A DNA stretch of 64,000 nucleotides. It comes from Clostridium bovifaecis. GTDB lineage: Bacteria > Bacillota > Clostridia > Clostridiales > Clostridiaceae. The DNA lies in assembly GCA_009738435.1 (NCBI GenBank), contig CP046522.1:2077249-2141248 (forward strand), given 5' to 3'. The notes beneath the pieces were generated by a model. That model saw only the letters and a program-made list of their open reading frames with translations, was not told where the DNA came from and searched no databases. Shown here one piece after another: positions 1-7,950 of the stretch (positions are counted from its first letter, which is position 1; the number at the start of each line of letters is the position of its first letter). The translations under genes and the position numbers were made by a program.

Positions 1-758
1 TAAAAACGCTGAAATAATCTCTCAGCCCCTTCACTATCTATATTAGGTGCATAATTTTTAAAACTAATACATACATGACTTCCTTCTTCTTTTACTGAAA
101 TAGATATATCTCCAGTTCCGTGATTTAAATAGTTCTTAATTAGATTTTGAAAAACCCTTTTTAAAGCATCTTTGTCTGCATAGATATAAATTGGCTTTGA
201 AGGTATCTGGATGTTCGGTTCTTCCCCTTTTGATAGGAAATCATAATAAAACATGGAAATCACATCCGCAAGCACATTGTTTACATTAATCTTTTCAATC
301 TGCAGTGGGTATTCATCGGATTCGATTCTAGTAAATTCGAAGAACTCATCTAACATTTTGACTAATGTTTCAATACGCCTTCTAATTATGCTGTAATATT
401 CAGCCTTCTTTTCTGCTGGGGTATTTTCCGACTCTAACATCTGCACATATCCAGCAATAGATGTAAGTGGAGTTCTCAAATCGTGAGATATGTTGGTTAT
501 CTCCTCTTTGAATTCATGCTGAGCCTTTGAAATGGCTATTTTTTCAACTTTATAGTGGTTAATTAAATGATTTAATTGAATTGCAAGTTCCTCAATTTCC
601 TTCACCTTAATTTGGAGGTTTATTTTCTTATTTGTATCATTATCTCTAATAAACTGAAGTCTTTTAATGATATATCTAATTTCTCTTTTATAAAGAAAAA
701 TATAGGCAGATAGTACACCTATGACTAATATAAGTATTATAATGATTAACCAAAGCAT
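1..758 (-). CDS. Sensor histidine kinase, 3' end beyond window
   Basis: Membrane sensor kinase of a two-component system. It starts at ATG 758 behind a GGAGGCGGA ribosome site and runs off the left edge, so the catalytic C-terminus is missing. One hydrophobic N-terminal helix (about residues 2-22) is followed by a short linker and a HisKA dimerisation domain with the H-box SHDLRTPL near residue 95, then the start of the ATPase domain with an N-box (NLIKNYLNHG). There is no sizeable extracellular loop, as in intramembrane-sensing kinases that work with antibiotic-export ABC transporters. It is last in an operon-like row: response regulator, ATPase, permease, kinase. Signal detected is not visible. 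Confidence 0.9.
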   Translation of the reverse strand, partial: MLWLIIIILILVIGVLSAYIFLYKREIRYIIKRLQFIRDNDTNKKINLQIKVKEIEELAIQLNHLINHYKVEKIAISKAQHEFKEEITNISHDLRTPLTSIAGYVQMLESENTPAEKKAEYYSIIRRRIETLVKMLDEFFEFTRIESDEYPLQIEKINVNNVLADVISMFYYDFLSKGEEPNIQIPSKPIYIYADKDALKRVFQNLIKNYLNHGTGDISISVKEEGSHVCISFKNYAPNIDSEGAERLFQRF

Positions 759-775
759 AAAATCCGCCTCCAAAC

Positions 776-1531
776 CTATTTGATATCCTGCTTTTTAAAG
801 GTAATGCCTCCTATGCCTGAACACAAAATCAGGTAGGCTAAACCTACTGCAATTGCTATTCTTAAATCTACTGCTTGTGGGTGCGGTACAGCGGTAGGCG
901 AAAAATTCTTAAATAGCAGAATTCTTGCTAAATATCCATCTCCAATTAATGACCCCAAAGAGCCTATTATTAAGCTGAAGAATATACCAAAAGCCATTGT
1001 ACCTCCTATATTTTTAATCAAAAATGCTATCATTAGAAATATAGATCCATAAGCTGTATATAATAAGATTTGAATTAAAAACATTCGAAGAAGTAAAAGC
1101 AAATCATACGTTGAAAAAGAACCATATATTCCAAAAACAAAAATAGATGTAATTACTATAGAAAATATAGCAGCAAGCATCATTAAAATTGAACCTATAG
1201 ATACTGTGATTAGTTTAGACATATAAATTTTCCTGCGGCTAAAGCCTAAGGAAACAGAATCTTTAATTGTTCCTGTGTTATACTCGCTTGTTATAAGCAT
1301 TGTAGTAAATATGGCTTGAAATAAAGGCACAAAATATGGGAAGAAAGATTTTTCATTAAAGAACATATATATCCAATGAAGGTTACTCGGACTAAACTGT
1401 TCTTTAATATGTGCGGAGGAGCTAAAGTCTATCATAATATAGATTACTATAACTGCAAGTATCCCTAAACAAATAAAAAAGGACTTGCTTCTTCTTAATT
1501 TATAAAAATCAGCTCTTAATAAGTTAATCAT
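776..1531 (-). CDS. ABC-2 type transporter permease
   Basis: Integral membrane subunit of an ABC exporter, 251 residues with about six hydrophobic helices: one at residues 20-35 followed by a soluble loop, then five in the rest. The pattern of short N-terminal cytoplasmic tail, EYNTGTIKDSVS-type motif after the second helix and six helices matches ABC-2 permeases of the BcrB/lantibiotic-immunity type. Its start overlaps the last bases of the ATPase gene, so the two are probably translationally coupled and form one transporter. The neighbouring two-component genes suggest a role in resistance to a cell-envelope peptide, which is inference. Confidence 0.85.
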   Translation of the reverse strand: MINLLRADFYKLRRSKSFFICLGILAVIVIYIMIDFSSSAHIKEQFSPSNLHWIYMFFNEKSFFPYFVPLFQAIFTTMLITSEYNTGTIKDSVSLGFSRRKIYMSKLITVSIGSILMMLAAIFSIVITSIFVFGIYGSFSTYDLLLLLRMFLIQILLYTAYGSIFLMIAFLIKNIGGTMAFGIFFSLIIGSLGSLIGDGYLARILLFKNFSPTAVPHPQAVDLRIAIAVGLAYLILCSGIGGITFKKQDIK

Positions 1532-2447
1532 AGTTATTCCCTCCCATCAATTTCATAAAATACTCTTCCAAATCATCGCCCTTAGACTCAATGGAATATA
1601 CTTTTACATTATTCTTTGCAAGCTCTAGGCAAATTTCACCTGACATATCCAATAAATCATAAACCTTAATTATATTGTCTTGTAGCACCTCATAGTTTGT
1701 TGTTTTAAATACGTCTTCTAAAAGGAATGAAGCCGTAGCGCTATCACTAACCTTAATGCTTAGGTACTTTCTACATTTTAGTTCCAATTCCTTAGATGTA
1801 AATTCCTCTACTAATGTACCATTGTTGATTACTCCGTAACGTGTTGCCAGTTTAGAAAGCTCCCCTAATATATGGCTTGAAATTAAAATTGTTATGCCTT
1901 GCTCTTCATTAAGTCTTTTTAAAAGCTTTCTCATCTCCACAATACCCTCAGGGTCAAGTCCGTTTGTTGGTTCGTCAAGTATGAGAAAATCCGGATTCCC
2001 AAGTAGGGCAAGAGCTAAACCAAGACGTTGTCCCATTCCTAAGGAAAAATTCTTAACCTTTTTCTTTCCCACATCTGATAATTCTACTGTTTTCAATATG
2101 CCCTCAATTACCTTTTTATCAGGTATTCCCAGTAGTTTGCCTCGAAGTTCCATATTCTCAAGTGCAGTAAAATCAGGATATAAAGCAGGATGTTCGATTA
2201 TGCTCCCTATTCTAGGCAATCCAGCATTAATATTTTTTCCACTCTTTTGAGAGAATAATTCTATTTCACCCCTTGTTGGTGTAACAAGACCTGTAATCAT
2301 TCTGATCATTGTTGTTTTACCAGCACCATTCCTGCCAATAAAACCATATATATCTCCTTTTTTTATCTTCATATTTACATTATTAACTGCAGTATTTTTC
2401 CCATACTGCTTTGTAAGATCAAAGGTTTGTAGTATATATTCAGTCAT
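1524..2447 (-). CDS. ABC transporter ATP-binding protein (BcrA-like)
   Basis: ATPase subunit of the exporter whose permease follows. Walker A GRNGAGKTT lies near residue 40, the signature NFSLGMGQR near 135, and Walker B FLILDEPTNGLDP just after. The C-terminal 90 residues are the variable domain usual in BcrA/lantibiotic-protection ATPases. I prefer ATG 2447 to the upstream GTG at 2456 because AAGGAG at 2458-2463 sits about 10 bases from the ATG but directly against the GTG. Its end overlaps the permease start. The substrate is unknown; peptide antibiotic export or immunity is the usual role of this subfamily. Confidence 0.9.
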   Translation of the reverse strand: MTEYILQTFDLTKQYGKNTAVNNVNMKIKKGDIYGFIGRNGAGKTTMIRMITGLVTPTRGEIELFSQKSGKNINAGLPRIGSIIEHPALYPDFTALENMELRGKLLGIPDKKVIEGILKTVELSDVGKKKVKNFSLGMGQRLGLALALLGNPDFLILDEPTNGLDPEGIVEMRKLLKRLNEEQGITILISSHILGELSKLATRYGVINNGTLVEEFTSKELELKCRKYLSIKVSDSATASFLLEDVFKTTNYEVLQDNIIKVYDLLDMSGEICLELAKNNVKVYSIESKGDDLEEYFMKLMGGNNYD

Positions 2448-2537
2448 TTTAAGCACGCTCCTTCTTTTAGTCTATGTGCTCATTATGAAACATAAGCTTT
2501 AAGAATCAATAAAAAAAGTCTTAATAAAGTCTTAAGT

Positions 2538-3230
2538 TTACTCCTTCATCTTAAACCCTATTCCCCAAACAGTTTGTATGTATTCCTCTGATGGGTTTGC
2601 CTTTGCAAGCTTTGAGCGAATATTGCTAATGTGCACATTCACAGTATTATCATCCCCCAAGAATTCATCATTCCACACATGTTCATAAAGATTTGATTTG
2701 GTAAAAACCTTTTTAGGATATTTCATAAGTAATTCAATAATTAAAAATTCTCGCTTAGTAAGGCTTACAGGGGTATCTCCAACCTGGACTGAATAGGTTT
2801 CTGCATCTATTGATAAGTCTTTATAAGTTAATTTATTATTTTCATTTTCAAAACTTGAGAATTGGTTATATCTTCGCAGCTGTGCTTCAATTCTTGCTAA
2901 CAGCTCATCATTATTAAAAGGCTTTACAATATAATCGTCAGCACCAGACTTTAGCAGATTGATTGTTGAGTTTTTATCACTCTTTGCTGAAAGTCCTATA
3001 ACTGGAACATTACTGTGTTTTCTAATTTCTTGCAGTACCATCTCTCCATTAATACCTGGAAGCATAAGATCAAGCAATACTAGATTAATTTTATTATCAA
3101 AAGCCATTAAGGCTTCAGTGCCTGAATAAGCTGGCTTTGCATTGTATCCGTTCTGTTCTAGCAAGTCACAAATCATATTACTTATGTCGCTGTCGTCTTC
3201 TATAACTAATATTGAAATTCTATTGTTCAT
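2538..3230 (-). CDS. OmpR/PhoB-family response regulator
   Basis: DNA-binding response regulator, 230 residues. The receiver domain (1-120) has the acidic pair EDD at 11-13, the phospho-acceptor Asp in VLLDLMLPG near residue 55 and the conserved Lys in DDYIVKPF near 105. The C-terminal winged-helix domain ends with the usual IRSKL...VWGIGFKM pattern. It is the first gene of the row that continues with the ABC transporter and the kinase, which makes the kinase its likely partner and the transporter genes its likely targets. There are about 90 bases between it and the ATPase gene. Confidence 0.93.
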   Translation of the reverse strand: MNNRISILVIEDDSDISNMICDLLEQNGYNAKPAYSGTEALMAFDNKINLVLLDLMLPGINGEMVLQEIRKHSNVPVIGLSAKSDKNSTINLLKSGADDYIVKPFNNDELLARIEAQLRRYNQFSSFENENNKLTYKDLSIDAETYSVQVGDTPVSLTKREFLIIELLMKYPKKVFTKSNLYEHVWNDEFLGDDNTVNVHISNIRSKLAKANPSEEYIQTVWGIGFKMKE

Positions 3231-3379
3231 TATGTTTTAACACCTACCTAAATTAATTCATATATCAGCCTAATTTAACCGCAGTAATTAGCCTCTTTTC
3301 ATCTTATCACTATTTTTTACCATGTAAACTATAAATAATTATTAAGTGCCCCTAATTCTTAGTAATGATATGACCCACT

Positions 3380-3413
3380 AAAAAATTCCCTCAAACTTAT
3401 CAGTCTGAGGGAA
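3380..3413 (-). terminator. Rho-independent terminator after the rlmA-like gene
   Basis: Read on the minus strand, TTCCCTCA pairs with TGAGGGAA across a 12-base loop and is followed by a T run. It lies about 70 bases past the stop of the methyltransferase gene. An almost identical hairpin occurs at 5129-5161. Confidence 0.75.
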
Positions 3414-3482
3414 CATAAGTCACAATTCAATGATTACTTATATACGCAGGTCAAGGAAAATGTAATACATAAATGTTTCTCC

Positions 3483-4376
3483 TTACCTTTTCTTCGTACC
3501 AATTATTAATGTTAAATCCACAGTTATAGACGATATATTCTTTTCATATATATCATTTAATCTTTCAGTACTTTTTTCCCAAGTTAATGGTGTCATTCTA
3601 ATGAAGTGAGGTAAAAACTCGTTACTAACATGAAATTTATAGTTGATATTTTGAATTTCTTCAACATCTAGCTTTTGTTCAAAATAATTAATTACTTTAT
3701 TATTGGAATAATCAGAGACATCCTTATCAGTATAAATTATTTCACGTAATTCTTTAAGGTAATTAGATCCCGGAACCACTTTTATAATAATTCCTTTATC
3801 ATTTAATATTCTATTAAATTCACTGTAATTTGCAGGAGATAGTATATTCAAAGCTACATCAAAGCTCTTATTTTGAAAAGGTAGTCTTGCTAAGTCTGCT
3901 ACGCACCAAATAATATCAGCATTGTTTCTTGCAGCGATATTAATACTATCTTTTGAAATGTCCACTCCTACATAAGTTTTATTCTGATTTTCAGTAACCT
4001 TTTTAAGTATGCCATTGATATGAGACCCTTCACCGCATCCTGCATCTAGAATACTTATTTCTTCATTATTTCTTAATTTTTTATATTCATTTATTATTTT
4101 TGAAAGTTCAACAATCAAAGGATCATAGAAGCCAGATTCACAAACCAAATGTCTTGCTTCAAATAATTCCTTTGAATATACAGGAGTATTTCCCGCTGTT
4201 AATAGGTTTAAATAGCCTTTCCTAGATAAATCGAAGCTATGCTTAGAATTGCAAGTTAAACTACCAAAGTCATTCATAAACATTTTCCCACAACATACAG
4301 GACATTTAAAAATCCTCTTATTTTTCTGTATCAATTCTCCAGCTCTATCTTTTTTCTTAATACTTTTTATACTCAT
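3483..4376 (-). CDS. rlmA: 23S rRNA (guanine-N1) methyltransferase, RlmA family
   Basis: SAM-dependent methyltransferase of 297 residues. The N-terminus has a zinc-binding motif (CPVC near 25, C and H of CNSKHSFD near 42-46) followed by the SRKGYLNLL segment, which is typical of the RlmA(I)/RlmA(II) family that methylates G745 or G748 of 23S rRNA. The SAM-binding motif ILDAGCGEGSH is near residue 107 and the NILSPANYSEF motif near 195. Members in Gram-positive bacteria (TlrB) can confer tylosin resistance. Which guanine this enzyme modifies cannot be read from the sequence. It is flanked by terminator-like hairpins on both sides, so it is probably transcribed alone. Confidence 0.85.
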   Translation of the reverse strand: MSIKSIKKKDRAGELIQKNKRIFKCPVCCGKMFMNDFGSLTCNSKHSFDLSRKGYLNLLTAGNTPVYSKELFEARHLVCESGFYDPLIVELSKIINEYKKLRNNEEISILDAGCGEGSHINGILKKVTENQNKTYVGVDISKDSINIAARNNADIIWCVADLARLPFQNKSFDVALNILSPANYSEFNRILNDKGIIIKVVPGSNYLKELREIIYTDKDVSDYSNNKVINYFEQKLDVEEIQNINYKFHVSNEFLPHFIRMTPLTWEKSTERLNDIYEKNISSITVDLTLIIGTKKR

Positions 4377-4436
4377 ATTCTCAAATCCACCTCATTTTTA
4401 AGTTAGTGTGAATTCTTGAAAATGACCATTCAACGT

Positions 4437-4478
4437 CAAAAAAGGGTTGCAAATGAACATGATTCATCTACAACCCTA
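4437..4478 (-). terminator. Terminator-like hairpin upstream of rlmA
   Basis: On the minus strand AGGGTTG pairs with CAACCCT across about 21 bases and is followed by TTTTTT. It would stop transcription coming from the degenerate region at 4.8-5.9 kb. Confidence 0.6.
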
Positions 4479-4586
4479 ATATCTTTATAGAAAATACAAG
4501 ACATCAAAAACGCACTAAGCCAGTTACGCTCAATGTCTATAATCAAATATAATTTAAAGTGTATGAATGTTCATTATAAGAATCCT

Positions 4587-4639
4587 AAAATAAGGTACAA
4601 CAAATAAGCCTAAAGCTATAGGCATTTTCACCTTATTTT
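4587..4639. repeat. Nested inverted repeat
   Basis: An outer perfect 10-bp stem (AAAATAAGGT with ACCTTATTTT) encloses an inner stem GCCTA/TAGGC at 4608-4623. It lies in a 480-base stretch (4377-4852) with no gene. The rest of that stretch is AT-rich and holds a short motif GGGTCTGACCC at 4824-4834. It may be a two-way terminator or the scar of a small mobile element. Confidence 0.4.
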
Positions 4640-4852
4640 TCATTTAGTTATTTGTATTAAACTAAATAACGGAGTCTCATTCTGTAAATAAACATTCTTA
4701 TACCTCTTTTCTAAATATTTGTTTCAGTATAACACATATAAAAGTGATTCTCAACATGCTCTTAAATACTTAATATAATATAATATTATATTAATAAGTA
4801 TAAATAGATTTAAATTCCTATAGGGTCTGACCCGTACCCACTATCCAATCCA

Positions 4853-5119
4853 CTAGGGCACTACTTTCTCAATAAACCTTTCTGCTTTACTAAAATCTTT
4901 ATTATTGGGATGTCCCTGTGATAATCTGCCCATAATATCAAAAATTTTTATGTTTGTAAATTCTTTTACTATAAAGCTTCCCTTACATGCAAAACTTCCT
5001 TTGTTTATTGCTCCCTTTGACTTTAATAGCTTAATTAGACTATTGTTATAGAACTTCATACCAACTCCACTGGTTGGGAACACAAAAACATTTTTACCTT
5101 TTAAATTCATTATACCATA
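4853..5119 (-). pseudogene. Flavodoxin-family protein, C-terminal remnant
   Basis: About 85 residues resemble the C-terminal half of flavodoxin-family FMN proteins: a strand-loop KGKNVFVFPTSG, then helices, SFACKGSFIVKEF, and IKIFDIMGRLSQGHPNNKD, which corresponds to the cysteine and the GHP(N/D) tail of these proteins. The N-terminal FMN phosphate-binding half is absent. Upstream of about position 5120 the frame reads through a terminator hairpin, so the true 5' end has been lost and replaced. Confidence 0.6.
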
Positions 5120-5128
5120 TGTACTTAT

Positions 5129-5161
5129 AAAAAATCCCCTCAAACTCTTAATCTGAGGGAA
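5129..5161 (-). terminator. Terminator-like hairpin, second copy
   Basis: CCCTCA/TGAGGG stem with a T run on the minus strand. It overlaps the stop codon of the small open frame at 5148-5267 and nearly matches the hairpin at 3380-3413, which suggests duplication of a gene end. Confidence 0.55.
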
Positions 5162-5267
5162 AATAAAACACTTCATATGTCTGCTTAGAAATACCTTTGA
5201 AATATGGGATAGATTCAGAAAATGCTAAATTCATGGTTTCTTTAACAAATTCAGCTGAATTTGACAT
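5148..5267 (-). pseudogene. Short orphan open frame, probable gene remnant
   Basis: A 39-residue open frame starting at ATG 5267 that begins MSNSAEFVKETMN and ends on a stop inside the terminator hairpin. No family was recognised. Its position between other fragments suggests the remains of a longer gene that ended at this terminator. Confidence 0.3.
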
Positions 5268-5342
5268 CTTTATTTTAAGTTTTATCTAATTTATTTGATA
5301 TAGTGTGATTCATATAATATACATATAACGCTATGATGCCCT

Positions 5343-5515
5343 TTATATAGAGAATTCTTCAGGAGCGATACCCAAAGTTCTGGCTATTAAATTTCTCAAA
5401 GAAATTAAATATTGACGATGTTTTCTTTCATCATGCAAATACTCATCATAGAATGCACTTTGCACCACACTAGTAACAGTCCGTATCAAAATATCCGCAG
5501 TTTCACAAGGATAAT
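5343..5515 (-). pseudogene. TetR-family regulator, C-terminal remnant
   Basis: Translation on the minus strand gives YPCETADILIRTVTS, YDEYLHDERKH and LIARTLGIAPEEFSI before a stop at 5343. This helix pattern is like the ligand-binding C-terminus of clostridial TetR regulators. No helix-turn-helix was found upstream, so only a fragment remains. The identification rests on pattern memory and is moderate. Confidence 0.45.
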
Positions 5516-5800
5516 AGTTTAATGGAGTTTATTGTTTCAACTACCTTTTCAGAAACACAGTGATAGTGGTACTTTGCTTTTTCAGATTGTTCTGCTGGTT
5601 TGTAGTCTTTAATAATGATAGGTGTCTGATTTTCTTTATTTACTGATACTTTATCCTGAGCAAATAATCTTTTCGTATTTCCCATAAATATATCTTCAAT
5701 CTCATTTTCAATTAATCCTAACTTTTGATCCAATTGGCTGTAACTGTTGATCAATACTGTAGCTGCTATTTTATTGGCCCATCCAATACCACTGCCAAAT
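5503..5800 (-). pseudogene. Unrecognised protein fragment
   Basis: An open frame of about 95 meaningful residues (from GIGWANKIAATVLINSY to VVETINSIKLLS). The frame extends further upstream to 5898 only by reading through the PadR operator, so that part is not coding. I do not recognise the family. It runs into the TetR-like remnant in a different frame, so both may belong to one decayed gene or to two fused fragments. Confidence 0.35.
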
Positions 5801-5837
5801 AACACATGTTGTCCACCAGAAAAATTGAATTGATTAT

Positions 5838-5875
5838 AACAATAACATATGTTATCATTAACATATGTTATTGTT
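5838..5875. promoter_or_regulatory. PadR-type operator, perfect 17-bp inverted repeat
   Basis: Arms AACAATAACATATGTTA (5838-5854) and TAACATATGTTATTGTT (5859-5875) are exact reverse complements with a 4-base centre, and each holds the inner palindrome AACATATGTT. It lies 17-54 bases before the padR start. PadR regulators commonly bind ATGT-8 to 10-ACAT inverted repeats and repress themselves, so this is probably the autoregulatory site. Confidence 0.75.
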
Positions 5876-5891
5876 AAGAGAGGTGTAATTA

Positions 5892-6811
5892 ATGTCAATT
5901 AAATTTGCAATACTAGGTATGCTAAGTTGGAAACCCTCTACTGGATATGAATTAAAAAAGATTTTTGAAGATTCCACCTTCATGTATTGGTCCGGTAATA
6001 ATAATCAAATTTATAAAGCCCTTATCAAAATGCAAGATGAAAATCTTGTTACCAGTGAAGTTATTCATCAGGATAGCTCTCCTTCAAAAAAATATATTCT
6101 ATAACAGATGAAGGACTTAAAGAACTGAAAGAATGGACTATGTCATCGCCAGAAGCTCCTGAAATTAAAAAAACGTTTTTGGTACAACTTGCGTGGTCAG
6201 ATATGTTAAGTAATCAGGAATTAAGCCAGCTTCTCTTAAAATATGAAAATGAACTCAAAGTACGATTGGTTATACAGCAAGAGCAAAACAGACGTGCTCT
6301 TCACTCCCCTAATAGAAACACTAGAGAAAGCTTAATATGGGAGATGATTTCAGAAAACATTATTTCAACCTATAATAATGAATTAAATTGGGTCCGAGAA
6401 ACCCGTAACAAGTTGTTTGAAAATCAAACTATAGAGGAGAAAGATAAAATGAACTACCAAATTAGAGAAATAGAGAATAAAAAATATATAGAACTGATTT
6501 CTACTACTAAACCTTTAAGTACTGAGAATGACGCACTTGATCTCATAGCTTTATGCTGGGAACATGAAGCGCACTTGATTATGATCCACTATTCTGCTTT
6601 ATCTCAAGAATTTTTCAATCTTAAGACCAAAGTAGCAGGAAACTTTATTCAAAAATTTATAAACTATAGTATAAAAGTTGTGGCAATTATTCCTCAGGAA
6701 ACTACTCAAAATAGCAGATTTAAAGAAATGGCCATGGAAACAAATAAAGGTAGTCAATTTAGAATGTATGGAAGTAAAGAAGAAGCTGAAAAATGGCTTC
6801 TGAATAAGTAA
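5892..6811 (+). pseudogene. PadR regulator fused to DUF4180, broken by one frameshift
   Basis: Frame one (5892-6104) encodes a PadR winged helix: MSIKFAILGMLSWKPSTGYELKK...NNQIYKALIKMQ. Frame two (to 6811) continues with YSITDEGLKELKEW, the helical PadR C-terminus, then a DUF4180 domain from about MNYQIREIENKKYIEL to the end. PadR-DUF4180 fusions of about 300 residues are known. The frames join if the A7 run at 6076-6082 had one more A. This may be a real mutation, transcript slippage, or a sequencing error. A good ribosome site (GAGAGGTG) precedes the start, and the operator is intact, so the gene may still be expressed. Confidence 0.75.
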
Positions 6812-6900
6812 CACCAACGAAAGAATCGAACATTAAGGGAGTTCTTCATAGTGATTTAGGCTGCCAGTGTAGTAGCTCCGTTTTCAAAATTAACATATAC

Positions 6901-7053
6901 CTATTCTAAAACAAAACGATTGTATGCAATCTTTATGCCAGTAATTGTTTTAAAATTTTGTTCAATACATTTTTTTATTTCCTGCTGTTGCTTATTTATA
7001 TCCATGACTGTTAAATTTTCTAGCAAGTCCGCTTCCCATTGTATTTTAATCAC
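6901..7053 (-). CDS. Small hypothetical open frame
   Basis: A 50-codon frame with GTG start, MIKIQWEADLLENLT...IAYNRFVLE. The ribosome site (GAGTGGTG) is weak. Codon use looks natural and the stretch is otherwise empty, but it could equally be the tail of a lost gene. No family recognised. Confidence 0.25.
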   Translation of the reverse strand: MIKIQWEADLLENLTVMDINKQQQEIKKCIEQNFKTITGIKIAYNRFVLE

Positions 7054-7146
7054 CACTCATTAAATTAAGTTCAGGTGGTTATGATATACCATTGCGGCGT
7101 TATATTAAAAAATGCGTCTAATCGATATGTAAATAATCATATTGAT

Positions 7147-7404
7147 TTAATTTTTATTTTTATTGTAATCCATTACTGCACCTATAACTATTCCAAGAAG
7201 CATTCCAAATCCAGCTCCAATACCTATAACCATTGGAAATAAACTATCTCCCATTAACCCAAACACAATGCCAATAACTGTTGCAAATAAACTGCCTCCT
7301 ATTAATCCAAGTCCAACTCCAAAACCTACATAATGATTATTATCATTTTCTTGATTTTTATTATTATATGAATTATCTTTATTAATATTGTTTTTCTTAG
7401 ACAT
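7147..7404 (-). CDS. Small glycine-zipper membrane protein
   Basis: 85 residues: a polar Asn/Lys-rich N-terminus (1-25) followed by two glycine-rich hydrophobic segments with repeated GxxxG spacing (VGFGVGLGLIGGSLFATVIG and FPMVIGIGAGFGMLLGIVIG) and a short basic tail. The two segments are alike, which suggests internal duplication. Glycine-zipper proteins insert in or associate with membranes. No function is assigned. A GAGAGGAATTGAG ribosome site precedes the start. Confidence 0.6.
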   Translation of the reverse strand: MSKKNNINKDNSYNNKNQENDNNHYVGFGVGLGLIGGSLFATVIGIVFGLMGDSLFPMVIGIGAGFGMLLGIVIGAVMDYNKNKN

Positions 7405-7738
7405 ATTTACTCAATTCCTCTCCCTTTACTTTTTTACTGCACACAATATAAAATTTGTTTATTAAACCTACTCGACAAATTGGAATTTATATTACTTGGT
7501 CTCTTTAAATACCTATTTCACTGTATTCGATACCAATACCCAAAATCATTGAAGTTATACTTCCAATTAAAGAGTTTATCTCAATTTAAAACCTTATATT
7601 CCATACATCCGTGATCCAATATTCCGTGTCCATAAATACCTCTTCCTATACATATACCCCTATTTATAGATTTTATATATATTTATATTTCTATATTTTC
7701 TATAATTTATATGACTCTATAGAAAACCAAGGATGCAA

Positions 7739-7948
7739 GGATACACTTATGTATAAGGCATTGAGATTACAAGCTTTAAGCCGTATCCTTAGGTGTATCC
7801 TTGGCATTTTTTAGGGACATCCATGGATACAGTAAACTCTGTAAATCAATAAGTTATAGAAAATAAGCATTTTCATAAATAGATAGATATGTATCCATGA
7901 CACCTATCAAGGATACATATGGATACAGTATTTCTCTTTCAAGGATAC
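7739..7948. repeat. GGATAC repeat array (candidate iterons)
   Basis: Eight copies of GGATAC occur within 210 bases: forward at 7739, 7825, 7911, 7921 and 7943, reverse at 7783, 7795 and 7891. Two sub-types are visible, AAGGATACAC (7737, 7793 reverse, 7909, 7941) and CATGGATACA/G (7822, 7889 reverse, 7918). The array begins directly after the VapE stop codon. Clustered repeats next to a phage primase/helicase are often replication-initiation or repressor sites. The rest of 7405-7738 is AT-rich with no convincing gene. Confidence 0.65.
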
Positions 7949-7950
7949 AC

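Noticed and set aside
7611..7814. Plus-strand open frame of 67 codons
   Set aside because: Tyr/Ile-rich translation of AT-rich DNA with no ribosome site, and it runs through the GGATAC repeats.
7737..7950. CRISPR array
   Set aside because: GGATAC repeats are short, in both orientations and irregularly spaced; no cas genes in the window.
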